DNA from: Parafilimonas terrae
GTDB taxonomy: Bacteria; Bacteroidota; Bacteroidia; Chitinophagales; Chitinophagaceae
Length of the DNA stretch: 64,000 bases
Assembly (NCBI RefSeq): GCF_900115755.1
Contig: NZ_FOXQ01000011.1
Span: 62,001 to 126,000 of the forward strand
Reading direction: 5' to 3'
Shown: in pieces, positions 42,374 through 51,852 of the stretch
Layout of the letters: each line of letters starts with the position of its first letter
How positions within the stretch are numbered: the stretch's first letter is position 1
Notes under the pieces: model-generated
Database searches by the model: none
What the model was told of the DNA's origin: nothing
What the model saw: only the letters and a program-made list of their open reading frames with translations
Translations under genes and position numbers: made by a program

Positions 42374-45300
42374 TTAGAACTTAACATTAAGGCCGAAATT
42401 GATGATGCGCTGATTGGGATAAGCCTGCTGATATACTTCCGGGTCAACACGGTCGAAGGCCGCATGCGTAAACAGGTTAAGGCCATTGGCAAATACCCTT
42501 ATCTGCGTCATCTTTAAACGGTTAACCAGCTTATAAGGCAATGAATAACCTATCTCTGCATTTTTTAAACGGAAGTAATTACCGTTGCGCATCCAGTAGC
42601 TGCTCCAGAGATCATTGTTGGCATTGATACCAGGCGTAAGCCGCGGAAATGCAGACGCAGTACCAATTTCGGGCGTCCATCTTCCAACTATGTAAGTATA
42701 TGCCTGCTGTGTGCCTGACCCGAATGAATTATCAATCAGCAAATATTTTCTGTTGGCAACACCCTGCAGCAATACACTTATATCAAAACCTTTGTAGCTG
42801 ATGCTGGCTGTTACGCCATAAAACATTAAAGACTTTGATTCGCCAATAGCTGTTTGATCGTATTGATTGATCAAACCATCATCATTTAAATCTTTATATT
42901 TTATATCGCCGGGCTGCAACGTATAACCTGCAGGCGCTGCTGCTGTTTCAGCTTCTTCCTGTGTTTGAATCAATCCATCGGCTATATATCCAAATTCAAT
43001 ATTTACACGCTGGCCGGTGCGTTTATTCCACCCATAAGCCTGTTCAATCTCATCACTGTAAATAACTTTTGATTGCTGCGAAGAAATATTGCCTGAAATA
43101 GCGTAATTAAAATCTTTGATATTATTCTGATAAGTAGCCTGCACTTCAATGCCTGAATAATTATTAATGCCAAGGTTTTCATACGGATAACCAATACCGA
43201 TCATGGATGATTGCTTGCCACGCAATTGCAATAAATCGAAGTAGCGGTTGTTATAATAATCGGCAGTTAATAAGAACTTATTCTTAAATAAAGCGGCATC
43301 TATACCCACATTATATTTATCAGCTTTCTCCCATGTTACATTCGGATTGGCAAGCGTGGTTTGCTGTGTTACGCCCTGTGAGGCCCTGTTTATACCAATA
43401 GGATAGGTTGGGTTAACGATATTCAACTGGTAGCTTTCACGCCATGTGAAATAGCCCACATTATCATTGCCTGTTCTGCCGTAAGTTGCACGGAGTTTAA
43501 GATTGTTTATCCAGCTAACATTGTCTTTAATAAAGTTCTCTTTGGCAAGGTTCCAGCCCAGGCCGGCACCATAAAATAAACCAAACTGGTTGCCTGGCGG
43601 ATAGTAATCCTGTCCGCTGTAATTCACGGCTGCTTCAAGAAAATATTTTCCATCAAAATCATACGTTCCTGCAAGTGCAATATTCTGCAGCGTTTTAGGC
43701 AGGTCGTAATTAAATATGCTTTCATACCTGTCGTAAAAAGCTTTTACAGTAAAGTTGTTTTTCCTGATGGAACGCGTATAACCTAAAGCACCCTGCAAAT
43801 ACCAGAACTGCGCACTGTAAGTGAGGTTGAAATTATTTCCCTGGTCGGTAAAATTTCCATAACGGTTATACGATGTATCGTTGCCGCTTACAGAGAATTT
43901 AAAAGAAGGAACACCTGCGCTCCTGTTGGTGGAATTGGCTGCATATACCGAAATATTGCTTTGCACTTTTGCCCATAAACCCGGCACAAACTGGTCGAAT
44001 TTATAATTGAGTTCCAGGTTTGAAAAAATATCCCTTTCATAATCTTCTATATAACCTGATTGGGTTAATTGCGCATACAAGTTTCTTTGAAAAGCCTGTG
44101 TGCCGCCAAAAGAACCATCAGGATTGAATACAGGATAAGCATTATTAGGCGTTGAATACATCTGGCTGATGATGGCATCTGTGCCGCCGCCGGGCTGGTT
44201 TTCTTCCTGCACCCGTGCAAACAATTGCAGCTTTGCATTAAAATACTTCGTTACATCCACATCAATATTGGAATTAACAGTGTAACGCTTTATCGTAGCG
44301 TTGGTTTCATAAGCAGGGTTACTGCCATTGAACAATGCATTGTCAGATAAATAACCCAGACCAATTGTATAACGTGCTGCTGTGCCGCCACCTGTTACAT
44401 TCAGGCTGTACCGGTTTATAAGCGAATTGTTTTTTAATATGGTATTAAACCAGTTTACATCGGGATGGCCATAAGGGTCCGAATGATCCCGGTATGCATG
44501 AAAGTCTGCTTCTGTGTAAGACAAAGGTTTGCCTTCATTGCTTTGCGCTTCGTTATACAAATAAGCATACTGGTATGCGGGCAAAGGATCGGGTAATTCA
44601 AGCGCCTGCTGTATGCCTGTTTGCGCCGTTAAAGAAATGTGCGGCTTACCTGCCACCGGCTTTTTTGTTGTAACCAGTATAACGCCTCTTGAACTTCTTT
44701 GCCCGAGCAATATGGTTGAAAGGCCATCTTTCAGCACGCTCACAGATTCTATGTTTTCAGGATCGATCGTATAAATATCGCGTTGCACGCCATCAACAAT
44801 TGTAATGGGTGATTGACCGCGCAGGGTAAGGTTTATCTCGGTATTATCATTAGGTGCACCGAGGCCTTTCTGGTTTGGATAAAACAATCCATCCACGTCA
44901 ACCGAGCCAAGTGCATTATCGTTGAAACCTTTCCAGCCGCGGTTTTGCTGCGTATATAAACCCGGCAGCCTTCCTGCCAGTGCATACGCATACAATGATG
45001 CCGGTGTTGTTGTAAGCTGGCCGTTATAAATGGTGGAAACAGATCCTAATATTTTTTGATTATCCCTTGTTTCATACAAAACATCTGTTGTGGCAGGCGC
45101 TGCAAATGCAGCGGGTGTAAGCTTTGCAATGATTATGGCTGATGAATCAGGTACGGCAATGCTGCTGGTTTTATAGTTGGAATAACTGAATTGCAGCACA
45201 TCGTTTGGCTGTATTGCAATGCTGAACACGCCATCTTCAGCCGAAGTTGTTACGGCGTTTGTTTTCTTTGACTGAATGGTAACGCCTGCCAGCGCACGCC

Positions 45301-45400
45301 CGTATTCATCAACCACATTACCCTTAACCGTGAATTGCTGGGCCATTGTTTGCGCACAATAACAGGTTATAAAAAACACCAGTATTAAAAATTTTTTCAT
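42374..45400 (-). CDS. SusC/RagA-type TonB-dependent outer-membrane transporter
   Basis: A TonB-dependent glycan importer of 1008 residues from ATG 45400. The longer frame (to 45496) would overlap the preceding gene and adds a non-signal N-terminus, so it was rejected. The signal peptide ends near residue 20 (QTMAQQ). A carboxypeptidase-like domain (about 22-95, VDEYGRALAGVTIQSK) and plug follow. The usual VVVGYG is replaced by TDVLYETRDNQKILGSVST. Plug words LRGQSPITIVDGVQRDIY and SVSVLKDGLSTILLGQRSSRGVILV are intact. The barrel ends RIINFGLNVKF. It pairs with SusD 40691-42361 downstream and is 49 bp from the DUF4961 gene upstream. Confidence 0.93.
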   Translation of the reverse strand: MKKFLILVFFITCYCAQTMAQQFTVKGNVVDEYGRALAGVTIQSKKTNAVTTSAEDGVFSIAIQPNDVLQFSYSNYKTSSIAVPDSSAIIIAKLTPAAFAAPATTDVLYETRDNQKILGSVSTIYNGQLTTTPASLYAYALAGRLPGLYTQQNRGWKGFNDNALGSVDVDGLFYPNQKGLGAPNDNTEINLTLRGQSPITIVDGVQRDIYTIDPENIESVSVLKDGLSTILLGQRSSRGVILVTTKKPVAGKPHISLTAQTGIQQALELPDPLPAYQYAYLYNEAQSNEGKPLSYTEADFHAYRDHSDPYGHPDVNWFNTILKNNSLINRYSLNVTGGGTAARYTIGLGYLSDNALFNGSNPAYETNATIKRYTVNSNIDVDVTKYFNAKLQLFARVQEENQPGGGTDAIISQMYSTPNNAYPVFNPDGSFGGTQAFQRNLYAQLTQSGYIEDYERDIFSNLELNYKFDQFVPGLWAKVQSNISVYAANSTNRSAGVPSFKFSVSGNDTSYNRYGNFTDQGNNFNLTYSAQFWYLQGALGYTRSIRKNNFTVKAFYDRYESIFNYDLPKTLQNIALAGTYDFDGKYFLEAAVNYSGQDYYPPGNQFGLFYGAGLGWNLAKENFIKDNVSWINNLKLRATYGRTGNDNVGYFTWRESYQLNIVNPTYPIGINRASQGVTQQTTLANPNVTWEKADKYNVGIDAALFKNKFLLTADYYNNRYFDLLQLRGKQSSMIGIGYPYENLGINNYSGIEVQATYQNNIKDFNYAISGNISSQQSKVIYSDEIEQAYGWNKRTGQRVNIEFGYIADGLIQTQEEAETAAAPAGYTLQPGDIKYKDLNDDGLINQYDQTAIGESKSLMFYGVTASISYKGFDISVLLQGVANRKYLLIDNSFGSGTQQAYTYIVGRWTPEIGTASAFPRLTPGINANNDLWSSYWMRNGNYFRLKNAEIGYSLPYKLVNRLKMTQIRVFANGLNLFTHAAFDRVDPEVYQQAYPNQRIINFGLNVKF

Positions 45401-45449
45401 ACAACAATTTGTTTTAGCTATGATGGCTTTATGCATGTTCAGGCTTTTA

Positions 45450-46448
45450 TCATTTGCATTTAAAAGTGTATTTAAACGGTGCATCCGTATTGCCATAACC
45501 TGTTTTAAGCGCCCCTGTTTGATCGGTGAAATAATATTGCAGTTGTTTCAGCTCAATGCCATCCGGCACGTTGAAAAACTTCTTTGGCCAGAAATCTATG
45601 CGCCATTGTTTTATATCAAAAGGCGTGAGCTGTGTTTGTGCCGACGGCTGGCAAACTTCTATGCTGTCGCCCGTGGTAGTAAAGGCTTTTGCACAGAAAT
45701 AAATATTGGCCTGGTTCTTTAATGCAGAGGTATCAAGATTGCCATTGTATTTGATAGTGATAATATCGTTGAGCGTGGAGCTTGACGGTTCTGCTGGCCC
45801 AATTTGCGGATTACAGAAATCCTGCACATCCACAGTGAGGTCATTTCCTATCACTTCCATACAGGTTCCAAACTGGCTTTGATAATAACCGGAATTTTCA
45901 TCAGACAAGCCATCTTCATCTTCACACATGGCATAACCAGGCTTAAAGCTTAAATAATCTTCGCCGGTTTTTATGCTGATGTATATAGTGCCATTTACAG
46001 TGGTTTGATTGGCTGCGAATAATTTATTGTCCGTCCAGAAAACAACCCATTCCATGTCATTGATATAGTTAGGGCCAATGCCAAACTTGTTCATCATTGC
46101 AGTGGGATAAGATAACCCGGTTGAAGGCTCTGTAATGCCATCGGGTATCACAACGAGTTTTCCATTTCCTACATCACTTGTATAAGTCATGGTGGTATTG
46201 AGTGCTGCATTCCATGATTTGGGCACACAAATACCAACCACCTGCCTGTCGTTGCGGTCGTAGTTTATTTCAGACCATTGCAACGCTATCACCATGTGTG
46301 CAGAATCGCCGGGCGTAACCAATGCATCCTGGCTTACAATGGTGAGCGTTGAAACACATGCAGTAATAATTAAACCTGCAAAAGCAATAAACAATAACAG
46401 GTATATCTTTCTCCTGATCGATCCTTTATTTTTTGATGTTGCCTGCAT
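45450..46448 (-). CDS. DUF4961 exported protein of a SusC/D locus
   Basis: A 332-residue protein with a basic N-terminus, one hydrophobic helix and a lipobox-like LIITAC (Cys near residue 31), so it is probably a surface lipoprotein. The rest is beta-rich: an N-terminal domain with VIALQWSEINYDRNDRQVVGICVPKSWN (about 52-79) and WVVFWTDNKLF (about 133-143), then a C-terminal domain with NDIITIKYNGNLDTSALKN (about 225-243). This is the DUF4961 layout, a family seen with DUF5004 and SusD genes; a glycan-binding role like SusE/SusF is inferred. The family assignment is from memory of this neighbourhood and word pattern. Confidence 0.65.
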   Translation of the reverse strand: MQATSKNKGSIRRKIYLLLFIAFAGLIITACVSTLTIVSQDALVTPGDSAHMVIALQWSEINYDRNDRQVVGICVPKSWNAALNTTMTYTSDVGNGKLVVIPDGITEPSTGLSYPTAMMNKFGIGPNYINDMEWVVFWTDNKLFAANQTTVNGTIYISIKTGEDYLSFKPGYAMCEDEDGLSDENSGYYQSQFGTCMEVIGNDLTVDVQDFCNPQIGPAEPSSSTLNDIITIKYNGNLDTSALKNQANIYFCAKAFTTTGDSIEVCQPSAQTQLTPFDIKQWRIDFWPKKFFNVPDGIELKQLQYYFTDQTGALKTGYGNTDAPFKYTFKCK

Positions 46449-46450
46449 GT

Positions 46451-46885
46451 TTAATTAGATTTTTCAAATGTGTAGATGTAAGTATTGGAGTGACATCCGG
46501 GACTGAATGTTATGCTTAATGTGCGCTGCCCTTTTGATACAGGCGTTGCAATGCTGCCGCTGAAACTGCTGGTGCTGTCAGCAGGTTTAAGTGTAATGTT
46601 GTAAGGATATTGCGGATCATCCGATGACCAGGTGCCGGCTGCATTGTTTACAAGAAACGGAATGTTGTTTCCTTCAAGCGTATAAGTATTATCGGGCGAT
46701 AATGTAAGCCTGAAATCAGCCGCATCAATGTATTGTGTTATGTCAACCGTATTCCTGGTAACATTTTGAATATGCCAGGTTGCATTCAGATCTTTCACCG
46801 GCTCGGCCATCATTTCTTTTTTTGTGGAGCAGGAAGCAGCGGCCATAATCATTATAACAGGAAAAAATATTTTTCTCGCAAGCAT
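46451..46885 (-). CDS. DUF5004-type lipocalin-like lipoprotein
   Basis: 144 residues from ATG 46885 (the longer frame starts at a TTG three codons upstream). The signal ends in a lipobox (MAAASC, Cys near residue 19). The mature part is a small beta-barrel-like domain with a conserved opening LNATWHIQNVTRNTVDITQY (about 36-55), then LTLSPDNTYTLEGNN (about 62-76), GTWSSD and a final strand YIYTFEKS. This matches the DUF5004 pattern of lipocalin-like proteins found beside SusD and DUF4961 genes. It is 20 bp after SusD and 2 bp before DUF4961, so it is within one transcript. Confidence 0.65.
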   Translation of the reverse strand: MLARKIFFPVIMIMAAASCSTKKEMMAEPVKDLNATWHIQNVTRNTVDITQYIDAADFRLTLSPDNTYTLEGNNIPFLVNNAAGTWSSDDPQYPYNITLKPADSTSSFSGSIATPVSKGQRTLSITFSPGCHSNTYIYTFEKSN

Positions 46886-46905
46886 ATATTTCAATTTTAT
46901 CTTTT

Positions 46906-48615
46906 TTAATATCCGGGGTTTTGCAACAAGTCAGAAGATTTGGCAACTTCGCTTTGCGGAATAGGCCATAAATACATAGCGGCCCTGAAACTGCGTTTAC
47001 GCACCGTTTCTTTTGAATAGCTGTAGTTGCCGTTTGCATCTTTTTGCACACGCATGCCATACATGGTTTGGTTATCTGTCTGATCTGCAATCTTCCATCT
47101 TCTTACATCCCAAAACCTTGATTCTTCAAATGCAAGCTCCACCTGTCTTTCATGCTGTATCGCCGTGCGCATTTCATCTTTATTCATTCCTTGTTTCAAC
47201 TGGTAAGGATCAAGGCCTGCACGCTGCCTTATTGCTTCAACGGCATCATATACTTCCTGCGACGGGCCTGCATATTCATTCATAGCTTCAGCATACATCA
47301 GCAAAATATCGGCATATCTTATCATCGGGTAGCACCGCTGCGATACATTAAAGAAGTAGTTAGGAATTACATTATCATTACACATTTTATTTCCATAATA
47401 ACCGGTGGGCGTGCCTGCGCCAAAGCCATCGCCGTTTGGCTCGCCGTCATACGTGTAAACAGGGCGCAGCTGGTCGTAAGCAACATAGATCATAGACAGG
47501 TTATGCGTAACGGTAAAGTCTAAACGCGGGTCCCTGTTGGTATATGGATCATCTGCGTTATAACCTGAAGCTGGATCAGTGATAGATAACCCGTTTTTCA
47601 TTTCAAAGGCATCAACAAGATTTTGATAAGGAAAAGAACCCTGCGTGGAACTTCCCCCGCGGGAAGGCGGCCTCCATAAATTTTCAAGATCTTTATTATC
47701 GGGTTCCATCCTTGCAAAAATGTATTCGCTGTTTACACGCTTTTGAAACAGGTTGTAAAAGCCATAACCGGGCTTTGTATCGTTATCAATATTTAAACTG
47801 TAAGCGCCAAGGTCAATAACCGCTTTAGCCGCATCTGCAGCCAGTTTCCAGCGGTTTACATCATAAGTGGGATAACTTATAATTGCTTTTAATGCAGCGT
47901 CATCTGTTTCTGCACCACCATTAAACAACGGGCTTGCCGCATACAGCAGCACTTTTGCTTTTAAAGCAAGCGCTGCGCCTTTTGTTGCCCTTCCATAATC
48001 AAGGCCGGCGTAAGATGCAGATAATAAAGAAGCAGCAAGATCGCATTGTTCCGTAATATAATTCACGCACTCTTCGTAAGTGTTTCTTACCGTATTAATT
48101 TTATCTGTTTCTGCATATACGGTATCGCCAATTACAGGCACACCGCCATAATGTTTCAGCATCAATGCATAATACCATGCACGTAAAAAAATGGCTTCGC
48201 CTTTTGTCCTGCTTTTTAAATGATCGGGGAAGGGAATAACAGCAAGATGTTTTAAATATTGGTTTACGGCCCTTATTTGCGTATAGGAATTATTCCATGC
48301 ATCTGTTGCAATACTGAATGCCGTTACGCCGCCGGATGCAAACTGGTTGTAGGTGGTAACGGTTGTTGACAAAGGCCCTTCGGCTTCATCGCTGCCGGCA
48401 TCAAGGCCTGCAGCACCGCCAAACCTGGAAAGGCTAAAACTGAAATCTACATTTGCATAAATATTCGAAAGAAAATCCATTGAACGGGCGCTGTCAGAAA
48501 ATACGGATTGTTCATCGAGATCGGTCGTTGCAGTTTTATCAAGGAAATTTTCTTTTGTGCAGGCTGTAATTAAACATGCGCAGGCAGTAATGGCACCAAA
48601 GAATAATCTTTTCAT
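46906..48615 (-). CDS. SusD/RagB-type glycan-binding lipoprotein (unpaired)
   Basis: 569 residues from ATG 48615 (the frame from 48639 adds eight unlikely residues). The signal ends in the lipobox LITAC (Cys near residue 19). Family words are SRTKGEAIFLRAWYYALMLKHYGGVPVIGD (about 136-165), ALALKAKVLLYAASPLFNGG (about 222-241), MIRYADILLMYAEAMNEYAGPS (about 432-453), IRQRAGLDPYQ, ERQVELAFEESRFWDVRRWK (about 487-506) and LQNPGY at the end. No SusC gene lies upstream: the neighbour is GH92 after a 273-bp gap. The other SusD has the same length class but is clearly a different paralogue. Confidence 0.93.
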   Translation of the reverse strand: MKRLFFGAITACACLITACTKENFLDKTATTDLDEQSVFSDSARSMDFLSNIYANVDFSFSLSRFGGAAGLDAGSDEAEGPLSTTVTTYNQFASGGVTAFSIATDAWNNSYTQIRAVNQYLKHLAVIPFPDHLKSRTKGEAIFLRAWYYALMLKHYGGVPVIGDTVYAETDKINTVRNTYEECVNYITEQCDLAASLLSASYAGLDYGRATKGAALALKAKVLLYAASPLFNGGAETDDAALKAIISYPTYDVNRWKLAADAAKAVIDLGAYSLNIDNDTKPGYGFYNLFQKRVNSEYIFARMEPDNKDLENLWRPPSRGGSSTQGSFPYQNLVDAFEMKNGLSITDPASGYNADDPYTNRDPRLDFTVTHNLSMIYVAYDQLRPVYTYDGEPNGDGFGAGTPTGYYGNKMCNDNVIPNYFFNVSQRCYPMIRYADILLMYAEAMNEYAGPSQEVYDAVEAIRQRAGLDPYQLKQGMNKDEMRTAIQHERQVELAFEESRFWDVRRWKIADQTDNQTMYGMRVQKDANGNYSYSKETVRKRSFRAAMYLWPIPQSEVAKSSDLLQNPGY

Positions 48616-48731
48616 ATCATCGTTATTGTATATAGTCACTCATTTTTTTTGCAACCGCTATTAAGTTCTAATTATTTCTTAATTATTTTTTAACCTGCGG
48701 TGCTATTAAATTATATAAAGAAAAGCCGAAC

Positions 48732-48812
48732 CGTCATTTCGACGATAGGAGAAATCTCTTGAATAATTAGCAACATAAATTTTATGAGACGTCTCGCTAC
48801 CCGGGCATGACG
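48732..48812. repeat. palindromic dispersed intergenic repeat
   Basis: CGTCAT (48732-48737) pairs with ATGACG (48807-48812). Inside lie GAGAAATCTC and the perfect palindrome GAGACGTCTC (48786-48795). The CATTTCGACG ... GAGAAATCTC wording is a familiar dispersed intergenic repeat of Bacteroidota genomes. It lies in the 273-bp gap between SusD and GH92. Confidence 0.5.
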
Positions 48813-48888
48813 CTCTGTCAACATAATTTAATACTAACATGCTCATAATTCTAACAGCACATCACGTTAGATATACCTAAAATTGTTG

Positions 48889-51192
48889 CTACCGGTCTGA
48901 GGCTTTTGAAGTGCCTGGCAGCGTTACGGAAACAGAATACGGTTTATCTGCATCATCAATGCCGCGTTTGGTATTGGGCGCATCACTCATTTCAAAATGC
49001 AATACGCCACCGTTAATAATATCATTATAAGTAATCCAGTTATGGTTATAGTTTACGCCATTCAGTTTGGCTGATTGTATATATACATTTTTAGCGCTGT
49101 TGTTATTTGCCTCAATAATAAACTGCTTACCATTTTCCAGCGTAATTGTAACCTTATTAAACACCGGGCTGCCAATTACATATTGATCTGTGCCGGGGCA
49201 AACAGCATATAAGCCCAAAGCGCTCAACACATACCACGATGAAGTTTCACCCTGGTCTTCATCGCCCGGAAAACCATTGGGGCCTGCATTATAAATCTTC
49301 GCCATTATTTCCCGTAATTGCCTTTGCGATTTCCAGGGCTGGCCGCTGTAATTATATAAATAAGCTGCGTGCTGCACCGGCTCATTGCCATGTGCATACT
49401 GGCCAATATCCTGCAATACCATTTCTTTCATTTCATGTATTTCGTGGCCGTAAGAACCATACTTTACAACATTCGGCGCTGTAAATAAACTATCCAGTTT
49501 TGCATTAAATTTTTGTTCGCCGCCCATCAGCTTTATTAAACCATTTATATCATGAAACACCGACCATGTCCATTGCCATGGATTGCCTTCGGTAAACGGG
49601 TCGCCCCATTCAACAGGATCAAAATTTTCAGGTACCCACTCCCCTGTTTTTGTTCTGCCGCGAACAAAGCCAACCGCAGTATCAAAAATATTTTTATAGT
49701 TAAACATTTGCCTTGCAAAAACATTTTCATAAAATGAATTGCCGGTAAGTTTTGCCAGTTGATAAGCGCACCAGTCATCATAGGCATATTCCAATGTTTT
49801 AGCGCCGCTTTCACCTACTTCTTTGTATGGAATATAGCCAAGCTGAAACCAGTATTGATGGCCTTCCCTCCCGCTTGAACCGCCCCAAAATCCTTTATTG
49901 GTGGCTTCATGCAAATAGGCTTCCAATGCTTTTTCCGGATCGAAAGTTTTTATGCCTTTTATCCATGCATCGGTTAATAATGATATAGCATGATTGCCTA
50001 CCATTACGCCGCTCATGCCAGGGTTTGACCATGTTGGATAAAAACCATATTGCTGCTGTGCATCCAGCAACGATTGCATATACCTTCCTTCCATGGTTGG
50101 ATGCAGGATATTGCTTAACGGGAATTGTGCACGGAATGTATCCCAGAAACCATTATCGGTAAACATATACCCATCATGTATTTTGGCATCATAAGGACTA
50201 AAATAATATGGACTTCCATCTTCCTTTATTTCATAAAATTTATGGCTGAATAAATTTGCACGAAACAGGCAGGAATAAAACGTGGCCTTTTCTTCTTCTG
50301 TGCCCCCTTCAACCTTTACGCGCCCTAACAATTCATTCCAGGTTTTATTAGCAGCAGCAGTGGCTTCTTTCAATTTTTTGTATTGGCCCAGCTCCTGTTG
50401 CAAAGTAAGCGCAGCCTGCTCCGGGCTTATATAAGACGAAGCGATTTTTACGTTCACCTTCGCGCCTTTTTTAAATTGTATATAAGCGCCGCGCTTTTGC
50501 CCTGAGTCAAACAAATTATTCGCAGTTATGCTGCCATCTTCCTGCTTCCAGGTGCCATAAGCAACAAAAGGCTGATCGAATTGTATAACAAAAAAGTTTT
50601 TAAATTCTTTGGGGATGAATGTGCCGTTGGTAACATAACCAATGATCTTTTTTTCTTCCGGTATTATTTGTATGGCGCTGAATTTTGTATAACCATCAAA
50701 CACCATAAACGCATCTTTTTTTGGAAAAGAAAAACGCATGAAAGCGCCGCGTTCCGTTGGGCTTATTTCAGTTGTAATACCATTATCGAATTTTACTTTA
50801 TAATAAGATGGCTTTGCAACTTCATTATCATGTTTAAAAGAGGAAGCGCGTTCATCTTCATTCACCAATAATTTTCCGGTAACAGGCATTAAAGCAAACA
50901 CGCCGTAATCGCCCATCCACGGGCTGCATTGGTGCACTTCCTGGAAGCCTCTAATGGTTGTTGCATCGTAAGTGTATTTCCAGCCATCGCCATTCTTGCC
51001 GGTTTGCGGCGACCATGAATGCATGGGAAACGGCAAGGCTATGGTTGGATAAACATTACCGTAAGATAAATCCCAGCTTGAGTTAGTGCCCTGCAATGTA
51101 TTTACATATTCAACCAATGGTTTTTGTGCATGTAAACAGCAGGTAATAAAAAGAAAAATAGCGATGAATTTAATTCGTATAAATGCAATCAT
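48889..51192 (-). CDS. GH92 family alpha-mannosidase
   Basis: A 767-residue exported glycoside hydrolase; GH92 enzymes are Ca-dependent exo-alpha-mannosidases that act on yeast mannan or N-glycan linkages. Signal peptide 1-22 (ends CLHAQ). The N-terminal beta-sandwich holds GTNSSWDLSYGNVYP (35-49) and HQCSPWMGDYGVFALMPVTG. The (alpha/alpha)6 domain holds TDNGFWDTFRAQFPL (about 343-357), NEPVQHAAYLYNY (603-615) and the catalytic-region word PGDEDQGETSSWYV (642-653). The length is normal. The gene begins 33 bp after the ECF sigma gene, so the two may be co-transcribed. Linkage specificity is not visible from sequence. Confidence 0.93.
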   Translation of the reverse strand: MIAFIRIKFIAIFLFITCCLHAQKPLVEYVNTLQGTNSSWDLSYGNVYPTIALPFPMHSWSPQTGKNGDGWKYTYDATTIRGFQEVHQCSPWMGDYGVFALMPVTGKLLVNEDERASSFKHDNEVAKPSYYKVKFDNGITTEISPTERGAFMRFSFPKKDAFMVFDGYTKFSAIQIIPEEKKIIGYVTNGTFIPKEFKNFFVIQFDQPFVAYGTWKQEDGSITANNLFDSGQKRGAYIQFKKGAKVNVKIASSYISPEQAALTLQQELGQYKKLKEATAAANKTWNELLGRVKVEGGTEEEKATFYSCLFRANLFSHKFYEIKEDGSPYYFSPYDAKIHDGYMFTDNGFWDTFRAQFPLSNILHPTMEGRYMQSLLDAQQQYGFYPTWSNPGMSGVMVGNHAISLLTDAWIKGIKTFDPEKALEAYLHEATNKGFWGGSSGREGHQYWFQLGYIPYKEVGESGAKTLEYAYDDWCAYQLAKLTGNSFYENVFARQMFNYKNIFDTAVGFVRGRTKTGEWVPENFDPVEWGDPFTEGNPWQWTWSVFHDINGLIKLMGGEQKFNAKLDSLFTAPNVVKYGSYGHEIHEMKEMVLQDIGQYAHGNEPVQHAAYLYNYSGQPWKSQRQLREIMAKIYNAGPNGFPGDEDQGETSSWYVLSALGLYAVCPGTDQYVIGSPVFNKVTITLENGKQFIIEANNNSAKNVYIQSAKLNGVNYNHNWITYNDIINGGVLHFEMSDAPNTKRGIDDADKPYSVSVTLPGTSKASDR

Positions 51193-51225
51193 GTTATAAG
51201 ATGAAATTATTATTACAGGTTGAAA

Positions 51226-51789
51226 TTATTGCAGGCAGGCATTGGTTTTTAAAAACTTCAGCGCTTTGCTGATATGTTTTTCTACCGTGCTTACAGAAAT
51301 ATTCAACTGGCCGGAAATATCCTTATAAGAAAGGTCTTCACTGCGGCTTAATAAAAAAGCCTGCCTGCATTTTTCAGGCAATAAATTAATGGAACGGCTG
51401 ATATGATAAGCCAGTTCTTTTGTTTCATAAGCATGGCAGCTTGTATTAACCGCGTAAGTATAAACATATCGTATATGCCTGCTGTACGTATCCCTAACCA
51501 CCTGCGACCGGAATTCATTCATCACCTTAAATTTTAAAGCCTGCGAAAAATAGGCACGCAGCGAAACCGTTAATTCAAACTTATGACGCCTGTTATAAAA
51601 GCTGATAAAGATTTCCTGCGCCATATCTTCCGCTTTTTGTTTCGACTGTAAAAGTTTCATTGCAAGCTGCATTAAAAAATCCCAGTAGCGGCTGTATATT
51701 TCTTCAAAAGCTTTTTTGTCATCTTCTTTTATAAGATCAAGCAGTTCCCTGTCTGAAAGTTGCTGGTGGCAGTTATTCATCATAATCAT
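51226..51789 (-). CDS. ECF-type RNA polymerase sigma factor
   Basis: 187 residues from ATG 51789 (the longest frame to 51852 adds 21 hydrophobic-basic residues without family match). Region 2 holds AFEEIYSRYWDFLMQLAMKLLQSKQKAEDMAQEIFISFYNRR, the classical sigma-70 region 2 pattern. Region 4 has INLLPEKCRQAFLLSRSEDLSYKDISGQLNISVSTVEKHISKALKFLK with a helix-turn-helix. It belongs to the Bacteroidota ECF expansion often paired with a FecR-type anti-sigma. Here no anti-sigma gene is adjacent; GH92 follows after 33 bp. Confidence 0.9.
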   Translation of the reverse strand: MIMMNNCHQQLSDRELLDLIKEDDKKAFEEIYSRYWDFLMQLAMKLLQSKQKAEDMAQEIFISFYNRRHKFELTVSLRAYFSQALKFKVMNEFRSQVVRDTYSRHIRYVYTYAVNTSCHAYETKELAYHISRSINLLPEKCRQAFLLSRSEDLSYKDISGQLNISVSTVEKHISKALKFLKTNACLQ

Positions 51790-51852
51790 GGCAATCAATT
51801 TTAAGTACTGGCGTATAGCTTTCTTACAAATGATAAGCAGTAACCGTAGCAA

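Noticed and set aside
46743-47090. 115-codon minus frame overlapping the SusD end and the DUF5004 gene
   Set aside because: It lies in another frame across two well-supported genes.
37347-48615. SusE/SusF genes
   Set aside because: The two small genes fit DUF4961 and DUF5004 better; neither has the starch-binding pattern of SusE/SusF.
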